NCBI GenBank assembly: GCA_037179515.1
Contig: JAXCGZ010001891.1
Location: 160,001-212,500, forward strand
Direction of reading: 5' to 3'
Source of the DNA: Halocaridina rubra
Lineage: Eukaryota; Arthropoda; Malacostraca; Decapoda; Atyidae
DNA length: 52,500 nucleotides
The notes below the pieces were generated by a model. The model was not told where the DNA came from, ran no database searches, and saw only the letters and a list, made by a program, of their open reading frames with translations. Positions 1-52,500 of the stretch are shown piece after piece. Numbering within the stretch: position 1 is the stretch's first letter; every line of letters starts with the position of its first letter. A program made the translations under genes and the position numbers.

Positions 1-1606
1 CTTCACTGGAAATACTTGTACTCCTCTAGTAAAAGGAGAACAAGTATTCTCATTAGGGATTTTTATCTTTTAAAATACATAAAATATGCAGATAATCTAA
101 GTGAACTATGTCAAACTAGTAAGGCAAGACAAGGAAAATCAGGTTGCTCTAAACTGGTTTAACTATGATTAATAAACACGAAAAATTAGTAGTCCTTATG
201 AATTGGATTTCAAAGGTATAAAAAAGAAAATAGATCAGTATTTGGTACATCATAAAAGGAAAACAAAGTTAATATATAGCTGTTATTATAATGAGCAATA
301 CATACTCAAAGATATGCACAGCAAAGAAATACTGCATATACCATTCATCAGCGACATATCCCTATAACCAACTCTAATTTCAGGCGTGTGTGAGTCATTC
401 TCTATCCTGAATTCCCGAGAGCTTTTGAAAAGCAATTTTTAATGAAGTAGGAAAAGTAAACTATGCTAATGATAGTAACTACCCCTCAGAATATAAGAGC
501 TTCCTGAAAATGAAGCACAATATATTTCTTTATAGAATAGTTACACCGTATCCAAAAAACAAAACAAAAAGATGGTTAGTACCTTTCAGAGCAGGAGCGT
601 AGAGTTTAAATATTTAAAAAATTAATTAGTGGAATCAGTAATAGAAAACACAAAGTTAGAATAACAGGAACAAATGCTAAACATCTGGCTTGTAGATTAC
701 GGATAATAACTTCTAATTAAGCTCTCTCTGTACGGCATCTTTACAATAACACTTCTCTAAATTAAAAAAAATAACACTCTCATACTTTTAAATTATTTAT
801 ATTGTGTCTAGGAGTTATTTCTACCTATTATTCTGACATACATTAAAGAAAACTTTATTAGTCAGTGAACTTACAACTTGCATCATCCCAGGTAACAGAA
901 TAATCAATACATGGTTAATTACCTTTGCCCAATAAAAAAAACTTATGTAAAGTATAATAAATAACTTAAAAAAACTGTATAAACTCCACTATTATATTTA
1001 CTACATATCTCAAAAATTGCTTATTAATATGAAAAAAAATTTGTAAAGAGTTTTTGCATCAAGTGTAAAATATTTATATACTGTAGATTCTTTAATAGAC
1101 ATTCTCATATACACAGGTATTTTGCTATCCTTGCAAAGTAGGAAGGATATAGGAAACAGATCAATAAGAAATTGAAAATTTTTACACATCATACAGTCGA
1201 CATATTACTGAACAGTTAGCATACCATACAAAAGTAGTGCATATATATTCATTAAAATTTCTTTTTCCTGGGAAGAAGTAACTCTATACTGTATATAAAA
1301 GATATTGAAATGTATGTAGTTAGAAATCATAATAAAAGTAGACTGTAGAGCTTTGGGGGAGGGGTAATACTAAAGGATTTTCAATTACTGGTATTATTAA
1401 TATTATTAATGCTGACTCTTCAGCATTGTCTGCTTCATTAAGTAAGAACATCTCATTTTACTGTGGTTAGAATACAGTAATTGGTTTATACCTTTAAACA
1501 AGAGACCAGTATCTACAAATAAAGTGATAAGTACAGAGCGTCTAACCATATTACATGGAGTAATAATATCTGGGAGGGAGAGAGAGAGAAAAAAAAATAA
1601 ATAATA

Positions 1607-1613
<7 letters not shown>
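1..1613. other. A+T-rich non-coding DNA
   Basis: I find no conserved coding block, recognisable transposon domain or RNA gene here; open frames are short and low-complexity. The stretch is downstream of SYT17 with respect to its transcription. Confidence 0.5.

Positions 1614-1691
<78 letters not shown>
1614..1691. repeat. (AT)n microsatellite
   Basis: About 78 bp of uninterrupted AT dinucleotide, preceded by a short A-rich/AG-rich tract. Confidence 0.98.
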
Positions 1692-5485
<3,794 letters not shown>

Positions 5486-5647
5486 TTTTCAGAGATCCCT
5501 GCAAATTGTGAAACCCTAAATTAAATTACAGCCTATTCAGATCATGCCTAAAACTGGCACTACCCTGAGAGAGATTTTCCCTGCAGTGAATCATAGGTGC
5601 CACACAAGGGTTTTGGAAAACCCTATTTAATAAGAAAAGACTAACCA

Positions 5648-5855
5648 GCATAAGAGGAACCAGTGGTAACGCGCTGGCTTCGCATTCTCCAGGTCGAAAG
5701 ATCGGTTCCCGTCCAAGACCGAGAGTTTAAGCTGTTTACTGGCAGGAACTGCTGTGGTTAGACACCACAGTGGGGGGTTGGGGCTTGCCCTGGCTGACGA
5801 ATACCCATTGTATTGAAAATGGAAGTAGAGGTTTATTATTATTATTATTTATTAT
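5648..5855 (+). mobile_element. tRNA-derived SINE with TTA tail
   Basis: The head has a box-A-like GGTAACGCGCTGG and a box-B-like GATCGGTTCCCGTCC about 35 bp apart, as in the internal Pol III promoter of tRNA-derived SINEs. An unrelated body follows, then a (TTA)n tail at 5832-5853. It does not resemble the SINE at 34631 beyond the tRNA-like head. No confident target-site duplication was found. Confidence 0.6.
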
Positions 5856-8450
5856 GGTGATGGAAAAAGAAACTCTATAATATTTATGAACATCAAGTGG
5901 CATGTGACCGGCATTCAACATGAATCTAACTTGGTCATCGAGTTTTGTAACATCATCTTTTGTATGAATTTAGATTATGATACAAGATAAATTTTCAGAG
6001 TGCACAGCACTCTAACATTTACGTACGACTGCAGCAAACGCCTTTTCCAAAGCTCATCATGTTGTTCCTTAAAACAATATCAATACATACATCATAATAG
6101 CTCAGCATATAACCATAAGTCGTGACCTCTAATATGTATGTCATAATATCCTCTTTTTCCTTTTTCCTGTAATCGTTTAGATAAACATCCTGGAATAATT
6201 CGATGTTAATATCTTTAAACCTTAGTAAAATCCTGCCTCTGAAGGGAAGCTATAGTCCTTGGGATTTCATTTCGTGCCTTTCGCCCATACCAAGTGTCAA
6301 AGTCAACCCTTGTTAATTTTTCTTAGTGACAAACGTTTTGAAAACCTTTATGACTTTTCATAATAATTAGATATTTTTCCGAAGTTTTATATATCCTTGC
6401 TGAAATCCATTTTCTTTCTTACATTCAGATTATTATTTATTATTTTCATTTAACTTATCTATAAAGTACAGATATTGATATTCTCAACCTTAAAACTTGG
6501 CTTCAGAATTTAGCCATTCGTATGCTATTATTCCTTAGTTCATGATATTGTCTAAGTTACCAAACTTCCTGATAGATTTATGAATGACAGTCTAAGTGAA
6601 TATTCTTATTGGTCTATTATCAATCTTTATTTGGATAGTCCAGCACCCCATCATGTATGGGCCTTTTTTCTCTCGATTTGTATTGTAGGTATATAGTTCT
6701 CTCGAGATATTGTTATCCCGGGGGTCTGACTGTCAACTTCTCAAGTTTCCTAATAGGGCTTCAACTTTCTATCGGGATGAGTTTTATATATTCCTATAAG
6801 TGGAGATTCTTTTAAAGGGCTACCCTTTCAAATGAAGTCTTCAAGGCTACGGATATGGAAAACGTGACAGAATAACTCTGCAGAGTAGGCTGTATAGTCA
6901 GGAATTTGTTAGCTCTCAAACGGATAATTTGTTAATGGTACCATGACACACCCTTTCAAGGTGCAATTATAAATGGGTTCTTGGCAGGAAAAACGAGAGC
7001 ATCAGTCTTCAAGTTTCTTGCCCAAGAATAGAACTTGTGCATGAATGCTTTCCTCATATGCACGCTAATGGCACCACTGGAGTTAGGCATACAAGACTGT
7101 AAAGATGGGCTCTCTTTGCAATATGCTACTCCCTCCTCTAAAACCTTGAGGCTTTCACATCCCACAGTGTCTATCTTAGACAAATTTTTAAAGAACCCAC
7201 CACATAAGAAGTGGATAGAAAAGAGGCTAGGTTGGCTCTTCATGTTTCCAAAGAAGAATTTTACTACTTCCAAGACTTCTTCACTAGAAAGAAAGTCACG
7301 CCTTGTCCCCTTATTTAAAACGACAATCATTGTTAAAGTCAGGGTAGTTCTTCCCCATACAACTGCATGGCCTAAAGAAATCTCAAGGTTACATATTTAT
7401 GAACTCTCATCCTTCATTAATTTACATCAGGTTCAATGTGTCAGTCAGTTTGCCAGTCTGTAAATATTCAAGGTCATGACTGAATAAAATTTGAACTCTT
7501 GGAGGTTTCACTCATTAAACAGATATTATGTTGAGCTTGCAGTACCAGGAAATAATAATGTTCTAGTTTACCCGGACAACTGATTGACTAGATAGGAGTC
7601 TGAGACAACAGCAAAGACTAATAGAATGGTGTTTCCAGAAAGAACTGGAGTCTCTATGAGCCTCATATGCTGAATGGTAACCGTTAGATTCACTGTATAT
7701 ATTTATTATATCATGCTTCACTCTATTTCAAATCTAATTTTTAATCTATAAAATTACAACTCAACTTCAATGAAGATTAGATTAAGTATATGCTAATAAT
7801 TAGTAAATAATTGGGTAATATATTAAATATTTTCAATAATGTACTTAAAATATGTTAGTGGCTATGCTATCACTATTTTAACAAATTAGATAATAGAGAC
7901 ATACTTTATGAAGCAACACCAGCCACAAATAAAACCATGGTGGATACGACCAAAAATATATTTTTTTCCTATAAATTCTTTTATTCCTTTATGTATAAAT
8001 TTTTTTGTAATTCAACATATGACCAATGCAAAGCTTAGTCACCGGACTTAAAAATGGAGATTTTACGTTTTTCCAGCCATTGGGCGACTAGGCACTTTCT
8101 GTGGTCTCATTAAATACAAATCTAATAGGCAATATTCTATTAATTTATGCTTTAAGTAGCCAGTGTCATAAGTTCCACGAAGTATATCTGGATTTAGTTT
8201 CAAGAGAGCCTCACATACAGCATATTAATAAGAAATTGCTAGAGCTACTGCTAGAACATTATATGAACAAAACAGAGAAAAAGTATGTATTCAAAATTTC
8301 AAGAATTTCAAGAAAAATAAGATATTTGTAGATCACAAGTAGAAAATATTCCATCTTTTTTCATATTGTTAACAAATGCAAATATAAGCTTGGGATTTAC
8401 TTGCGTGGCTGCTGCTGCTCTTATTCCCTTTGCTTCTCTTTTATAGATAG
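5856..8450. other. Non-coding DNA with one unassigned open region (6956-7463)
   Basis: Both strands are open around 6956-7463: 124 codons on minus and 142 on plus. Neither product shows a motif I can name. The local base composition is less A+T-rich than the flanks, so a decayed retroelement fragment is possible, but I cannot assign a family. Confidence 0.35.
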
Positions 8451-8573
8451 ATTCGGTTTTACGTCACGAACTCCCTTTTCTACTAAGGGCTAGGACGGTT
8501 GCCTTCTTGCGAAGGAATTGTTTTGGCAGATGTAATCGTTATCCTGAGTGTATGCCCTTCTCTTTTATATATT
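8451..8573 (-). mobile_element. 5'-truncated tRNA-derived SINE
   Basis: It shares its body with the SINEs at 34631-34820 and 40176-40365, including ACGTCACGAACTCCC and GGTTGCCTTCTTGCGAAGG on the plus strand. It breaks off before the tRNA-like head, just after the CCTGAGTG segment. Orientation is minus. Confidence 0.75.
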
Positions 8574-10607
8574 ATGATATCTACTTTAAGGTTTTACCTG
8601 CATCTGAGTCATCTTTATCACGTATCTGTTTACAAAATCTTAGTATTTTAAAGTGCCTCGATTATACATACACATGATCAGAATTAAAGGGAGCTCTCTA
8701 CCAAGTTCTCTCTTGAAGTCTTCATTGGCTTTATGATAACTTGGGATCAAAATTAAGGTCTCCTAGGTAATTTATACTCAACCTGGTTTATATGATATTA
8801 TGATAACTGTGTGGAAGTTTTATAGCCAACTAGACACGACTGAATGAAGTTTGGGGTATTTGCAAAATCAGATTCAACATGTTAATCACCATGGTTTTGA
8901 AGGATATTGCACATGACTAAATAATTAAAGTATTTCTCAAGTCACTGCCGACCAATATCAATATGGTTTGCCCAAGTCTCCATATGGGAAGCTAAATTCA
9001 AATAGTGATAAAACTAAACTGTTTAAATGACATATTGTATCTTATTCCACTAAGCATCTCAAATGTGCTACTTATCACTGATTAGGGTACAGTTTTGAAA
9101 TATCATAGGTACTACTTCAATTAACTATTATATACAGAATCCAGTGGTTTCTTTCGCATATCTTTGTAATGATGGCAGAGTTGTGGGAGACAACTTAGAG
9201 TGATAGGAAGAGGAAGAGCTGGAGATTTTTTCCTTCCTTTATTTTCGCTTCTTGATTCTAAGCAGTTTAACAGAAGAAGCGAGAGAAGGGCAAGGCAAGT
9301 TGAAGGCTTGCTACATAATTTCGAGTGTTGCAAAATTAGGCTTCCTACTAAGTCAACAGGATAATGTTTGTTAAAAAAAATGCATCTACTTTTATAAATT
9401 ATGCTTTTTCCAACTACATTCAGAAGGCTGACCACAACCAATGAAGTAAAGAAATTTAAAACGAGAAAAAAATCTTTCATATATCTCTTAAACTACTCAT
9501 TCAAGCAGTCACGCAACTGTAGATTGTAGAATGAATAGAAACAAGCTCAAGAAGATCTAGCACATATGGAGGAGACATGAATATGACGTGGCAATTATAA
9601 GCAGTGAACTACTACACATATATAAAATCTTGGCTGAGGAAAAGTAAGGCTTCTCCTATTCCTTGCGAGGAGATAGCTGCTCAAAATCAATGTAAATGTC
9701 TTCATACATTATTCACACAATTTAGACAGATTCAAAGAAATTGTTGGGAAAATAATTAAGATTTCTCAGAACTACTTTGGCAGAGACATACTAAATTAAT
9801 GAAGCATATTTCTTGCTTTGAAAACATTGACTTCCAACCAGAGCCCGCCATAGGTACTTCTTATGGTATTCAGAGTGCCTATCGCAAACAAAAACCATTA
9901 TCGTAACTTCCAAAACATACTTCACCAATAACTTCATTTCAACTGTCTCTGTAGACAGCAGCACCTTGAATCTGGCATACTTCTCTAAGCCATCTGTTTG
10001 AAGACATCACCAGCATGTTGTATATGGTAATGGACAATATAGTACAGCCGAGTGAGTGTGAATACTGGGACACCAATTTCTGTTTTACTGTTCAAGGAAC
10101 AGTTCGAGATGCTGTGGACACCTGTGGAACACAAAAACGTGATACAGGGGTGCTAAAGGAATATTAATCTTCGACATATGCTCTATAACTTTGATATCTG
10201 TTCCCTAAGAAAACCCTATAATGTATGGTATGGATATACAGAATAAGATTCACCAGTCATTCTAATTGGAATGCATGAAACAAGACTGCTGAAGTCCACA
10301 GGGTCATCAGAAGAAAGCCAACTTGGAGCACAAAGTCACGCAACAATGATCACTGAAGAAAACCTTTGGATGTATGAATGAACAGTAAGCAGAGAAATAC
10401 AGCAAGAGAACTGGAATACAGTCTATAAATGGTAACATTTGGAAGCAACAAAGCTTGCTTCACTAGGGAAGTTCAGTACCTTGACAGGATTTTCATTCCT
10501 AATATATAATACCTTCTACGGGAGTAAAAATACAGTAATCTTAAACAAAATTAATGTTACAGAATTAAATGTGAATTCCCTACAAAGGGATTTGAGTGAG
10601 ATATGAA
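8574..10607. other. 3' flank of SYT17, no gene seen
   Basis: No conserved protein or RNA gene is visible. Part of it may be distal 3' UTR of SYT17 if a polyadenylation site beyond 10608 is used. A minus-strand open stretch at 9121-9480 has no recognisable domain. Confidence 0.4.
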
Positions 10608-10613
10608 TTTATT
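10608..10613 (-). promoter_or_regulatory. Candidate polyadenylation signal for SYT17
   Basis: On the minus strand the hexamer AATAAA lies 136 bp after the SYT17 stop codon. The region is A+T-rich and other hexamers follow, so this is only the first reasonable candidate. Confidence 0.4.
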
Positions 10614-10748
10614 GGAATATAGCTGATAATAAATATTTAATTTCTCTCCCTAACTTACATAGATATGGTCTTCAGTAAAAAGAAAAATTACAGGAAAAGG
10701 CAAGTTTACAGGGTACCTTTGAGCAACATAGGTAAGACAATAGAAAGG

Positions 10749-48507
<37,759 letters not shown>

Positions 48508-48530
48508 CTGCTTTTAAAATATTATTACAG

Positions 48531-48541
48531 TAATATTATTA

Positions 48542-48589
<48 letters not shown>

Positions 48590-48600
48590 TATTATTATAT
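48531..48600. repeat. (ATT)n microsatellite
   Basis: An imperfect ATT tract about 70 bp long, starting 24 bp beyond SYT17 exon 1. In transcript direction it lies just upstream of that exon's acceptor and takes the place of a normal polypyrimidine tract. Confidence 0.95.
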
Positions 48601-48782
48601 TAGTCAGGGTTGTTATGATTTAAATCAAATGACTTAGATCGGTTGATATGAGAGTAAAAAATCATGAATTAAATCAGAATGGCACTTTTAACATAGTAAA
48701 TATACAGCTAAACAATTTACCTCTACGGTAATGAATGTAATTTTTCATCATGGTAAAGATTTAGCTATTGAATGCTGCTACT

Positions 48783-48985
48783 TGATAAGAACCCAGGAGG
48801 GAAGGGGGCAAGAATACTTCCTCAGTGTTCCCCTGCTCGTAATAGTCGACTGAATGAGACAGAGCGAGGAGCCTGGGAATCCAATCCTCTGTATTTTCTT
48901 CCCGCAAAGAGACAAGATTTTTTCTTTGACCTAGACACCCCTCTTATAAGGGGGAATATGGCTCCATTATATAGAGCTTGAATAG
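48783..48985 (+). repeat. Unclassified ~200 bp dispersed repeat, copy 2
   Basis: Same ordered blocks as 25607-25812, including CTTATAAGGGGGAATATGGCT at its right end. Same orientation, diverged. Confidence 0.6.
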
Positions 48986-49562
48986 TAGCCAAATAGCTTA
49001 ACATTTCGAATTTACTTTTATGAAAAATTTTAGATTACATCTTTTTTTTATATCAGTTTTTAAAAGTAATTAAGGTACAAACACAAGAATGAGATGCACA
49101 CGTTTTGAGGAAAGAATAAACAAAACTTTGATACCTTCCAACTTTCTAGGAAATGTAACAGAACAAAGGTATTAAGGTAGGTCTTTGACTCCTGAGCAGC
49201 GACATGCTGCAGAGCATTATGTTTGTGAGTGCCATCCATATTATCTTCCAACTTTCTTGTCATTCGATAGAGGAAGTGCACCATTTAAAGAGCTTAACTT
49301 TGGCAAAAATGTCGTCAAATCTCTTTGCATTGCGTAAGTATCTTGCAAATGATTGAAAAGAAAATATAATGCAAGTTCCTAGGCAGTTATTTACAGCAAT
49401 TGCATTATTAGCAGGTGTTGAAAGGAGTTTTTCATCATATGGTGTACATTCTAAAATCTGAATTCATGTAAGTCAGGAAAATGCCTCAAAGATGAAGGCT
49501 TTTCATAGGCATTTCAACTACATATTGGATGGTCACACATGGCCATGAGACATCAATGGAAA

Positions 49563-49615
49563 CTCTCTCTCTCTCTCTCTCTCTCCTCCTCTCTCTCTCT
49601 CTCTCTCTCCTCTCC

Positions 49616-49688
<73 letters not shown>
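49563..49688. repeat. (CT)n then (AC)n microsatellite
   Basis: A CT tract with CTCC interruptions to about 49656, then a (CA)n tract to 49688. Confidence 0.97.
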
Positions 49689-49690
<2 letters not shown>

Positions 49691-49699
49691 AAATATCAT

Positions 49700-49742
49700 A
49701 TCTATTATTTTTATTATTATCTTTATTATTATTACTATTATA

Positions 49743-49832
<90 letters not shown>

Positions 49833-49833
49833 T
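49700..49833. repeat. (ATT)n microsatellite
   Basis: About 130 bp of TTA trinucleotide, imperfect at its left end. Confidence 0.97.
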
Positions 49834-49957
49834 TAAGCTATACTGTATATTTCTAAGTAACCCAGTTAAGCTTTTACTTTGGCCAGGAAATTAATAAATA
49901 TTCACGGTACCAGTCAAAAAGCTGGGTTGTCGTAAGTCAAGCAAATTATAGGTTGGC

Positions 49958-50072
49958 GTTCAGCACGTAGGTCTAAAAAATTCATCTATTAATAATTTAT
50001 TATTAATTTATTTCCCTCTGATGTAACAGCAAAACGACGTAACTCGGAATGACGTTATGCGAGGACCTACTG
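49958..50072 (-). mobile_element. Solo terminal fragment of Tigger-like family 1, inverted
   Basis: Read from 50072 leftwards it is CAGTAGGTCCTCGCATAACG and continues about 115 bp in register with the start of the copy at 50136, then diverges. It forms a head-to-head pair with that copy across an (AT)n tract. Confidence 0.82.

Positions 50073-50135
<63 letters not shown>
50073..50135. repeat. (AT)n microsatellite between two inverted transposon ends
   Basis: About 63 bp of AT with one slip at 50100, bounded on both sides by CAGTAGGTCC termini facing outward from the tract. Confidence 0.97.
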
Positions 50136-50138
<3 letters not shown>

Positions 50139-52500
50139 TAGGTCCTCGCATAACGTCATTGCGAGTTACGTCATTTCGCTGTTATATCAGAGGGCAATAA
50201 ATAAATAATAAATTATTAATAAATTAATTTTTCCACCCACGTGCTGAACAATTTGTCAGGGCAGAGGACGAATTCACAGATAGCAGCAATGTTGTATTCA
50301 TAGTTATCAACTTAATGGCTTTATTTATTTATATGTTTATATATATGATTATATTGAAGGATTATACTGGAAAAAAAAACAAATGGCTGTAAATACAATA
50401 TTATCCAATATACACACAAGTTAATACCTTGATTTATTTATTTTTTTATATATTTGGTTATATTGAAGGATTATATTGAAATTCAAAACAAACAAACACA
50501 TAGCTGTATATACGATTTTATTCAAAATATTTGTTGAGCATAGTGTAAGAATACAGTGTCACGTAGCATTAGAAGAGGAAAAAGAACCACCTCTCAGTGT
50601 AATTCCCCGCCATACTGTGCACAGTGTTTTCGTCTGCTCTCTCGTTGTGTTCACTTGTTACAGACATTACTATGCCTCCCAAGGGTGTTAGTGATAGTTC
50701 TGATAGCAGTGCCACTAACATCAGAAACGTAATCATCATGGAAATTAAAACTGAAGTGGTAAACCGCGCTGAAAAGGGAGAATCTTCTCGAACACTGGTC
50801 GCAATCTCGGATCAGCCCGTACGACCATGGCCACGATCATCAAAGACAAATATCGCATCCATGACCATGTGAAAGGATTAACTCCTATGATGTTCACTGT
50901 AATCACGAGGTAGCATAGCTGCCTTATGATCAAGATGGAGAGATTGCTAATGCTTTGGCTTTAAGACCAAAATCAACGGCATATCCCAATAAGTCTTATG
51001 CTTATATAGGAAAAGGCTAAGATATTGTTTGAAGACTTGAAAAGAGAAAAGGAGAAGGCAGTGCAGGTGAAGAGTTTGTGGCTAGTAGAGGTTGGTTTAA
51101 TCGTGTTAAGGTTTGTTCTACATTGTATAATATAAGAGTGCAAGGTGAAGCTGCTAGTGGTGATGAGGAAGCAGAAAAAATGTTTCCTATTGCTTTGGAT
51201 AAGATAATAAGGAAGGGCGGTTACCGTGCTGAACAGGTATTCAACGTGGATGAGACTGGCTTATTCTGGAAGCGTATGCCTAGTCGTACGTACATCGCCA
51301 AGGAGGAGAAGCCAGCACCGGGCCATAAAGTCAGCAGTGAGAGACTTACTTTGCTTTTGGTGGCTAATGCTGAAGGAGACTGTAAGCTGAAGCCCTTGTT
51401 GGTTTACTTGTCAGAAAACCCTAGGGCATTTGGAAGGGTCAACTGACAGTCATCTGGAGGTCAAACAAGAAGGCCTGGATAACCCTTCAAATATTCGAGG
51501 ACTGGTTCAGCAACCATTTTATCCCTGAAGCAGAGCGGTACTGTACTTCTAAGGGTCTGCCCTTTAAGGTGTTGCTAATCCTGGACAATGTCCCTGGTCA
51601 CCCTGCCCATTTGGATGACTTTCAGCCTAATGCAAAGGTGGTTTACCTTCCACCCTATACCACTTCCCTTTTACAGCCAATGGATCAGGGGGCCATTGCC
51701 TTTTTCAGGGCACACTACCTCCAAAGAACAATTGCTATGGCTCTCAGGACAACTGAGAAAGACAAGAACCTGACTCTCAAGGATTTCTGGAAGTCGTACA
51801 ATATTCTACATGCTGTGAAGAATATTGCTGATGCTTGGGAGGAAGTGCTGCAAACCAACTTGAATGGAGTATGGAAAGAAGCATGCCCTAATTTTGTGAA
51901 TGATTTCCGAGGTTTTGAGGAGACAGTTGAGCCTGTAACCAAGAATGTTGTTGTCATGATTAAAAAGCTCGAGGTGGAGGTGGAAGCTGATGACGTAAAA
52001 GAGCTCCAGGAGTCTCAGGGCGAGGAGTTATCTACTGAGACCTCATTCAAATGGAAAAGCAAATGATTGAAGAGGAGGAAGAACTACCAAGCCCAGAGCC
52101 CAAGATATTCACAACCAAGGAATTGGAAGAAACGTTTGCCATGGCAGTGGAATTGTTGGCAATGCTTGAGGCTCAGGGCCCCAAAACTGCGAGGTACAAT
52201 AAGGTCGAGAGAGGGATCAATGATGACCTGGGGTGTTACAAGGAAATGTACGAGAAGAAGAAGAAGAGGGCATCCTTCTAGACTCGCCTTGACCAATTCT
52301 TTGTGAAGATACAGCCTCCACAAAAGATCCTGTGCCCTCTATCTCAGGTGCCTCTACCTCTATAGACTCACCTTCCCCAGTACCTCCATTATGTTTTTTG
52401 CCTCTCCAGGCTCACTTACCCCAGTCTCCTCAGCACCTGCCTCTCCAAATTCCACCTCCCAATAAGCCAGTCTCTCCCTCCCTTGCAACGCCCCTTCCAA
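50136..52500 (+). mobile_element. Tigger-like transposon, family 1, runs off the window
   Basis: The terminus CAGTAGGTCCTCGCATAACG is followed by a noncoding leader of about 535 bp and a decayed transposase. The 3' end is beyond 52500. It is the most complete family 1 copy here. Confidence 0.87.
50672..52281 (+). pseudogene. Tigger/jerky-type transposase, family 1 (frameshifted)
   Basis: The start MPPKGVSDSSDSSATNIR leads into a CENP-B-like HTH, frameshifted near 50795. The DDE core from 51078 has GWFNRVKV, then NVDETGLFWKRMPSRTYI (first Asp). A frameshift near 51440 leads to LLILDNVPGHPAHL (second Asp) and LLQPMDQGAIAFF (third Asp). A further frameshift near 52030 precedes the acidic tail ending EKKKKRASF at 52279. 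All catalytic Asp codons survive, but at least three frameshifts make it a pseudogene. Confidence 0.87.

Overview
The window is an A+T-rich, repeat-dense stretch of a metazoan nuclear genome. The clues are intron-split exons, very long (AT)n tracts, tRNA-derived SINEs, Tigger/pogo-like DNA transposons, RTE, CR1-like and Jockey-like LINEs and a BEL/Pao LTR element. This mix suggests an arthropod, most likely a decapod crustacean. The taxonomic call is inference from repeat content and LINE flavour, not from a marker gene.

There is one convincing host gene, and it is on the minus strand. Ten exons between 48507 and 10749 join in frame, with GT/AG borders and matching phases at every junction, into a 459-residue protein. 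I recognise it as synaptotagmin-17 (SYT17, the B/K protein). It has an N-terminal cysteine cluster, a Ser-rich linker, a C2A domain with the SYT17 signature MAHSNPYVK, and a C2B domain ending in a WHSL motif. The four longest introns (15.9, 9.1, 4.3 and 3.8 kb) are largely mobile DNA.

Layout from left to right: 1-10.6 kb is 3' flanking DNA with two (AT)n tracts, a tRNA-like SINE at 5.65 kb and a truncated SINE at 8.45 kb. At 10.7-11.9 kb lie the C2B exons. At 12.3-15.5 kb is an intron with an RTE LINE tail and a non-autonomous hAT element sitting in one half of an old tandem duplication. At 15.74-15.90 kb is the last C2A exon. At 17.7-18.8 kb is a palindromic element whose core is a CT/AT/AG microsatellite. 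At 19.06-24.77 kb is a young BEL/Pao-like element lacking most of pol. At 25.0-25.5 kb lie two C2A exons. At 26-40.8 kb three Tigger-like families, a CR1-like LINE, two SINEs, tandem arrays and a 4.6 kb inverted pair form a nested repeat block. At 41.4 kb is the first C2A exon, at 42.8-45.8 kb a decayed Jockey-like LINE, at 45.9-46.4 kb two linker exons and at 48.4 kb the Cys-cluster exon. At 48.5-52.5 kb are microsatellites and another Tigger-like copy that runs off the window.

The point most worth follow-up is the coupling between (TA)n microsatellites and transposon ends. Several Tigger-like termini abut long (AT)n tracts, the BEL element is flanked by ATATA, and one SINE tail runs straight into (AT)n. 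Two further structures stand out: the CT-AT-AG hairpin element and the head-to-head Tigger-like pair, both arms of which stop within about 30 bp of the same codon.
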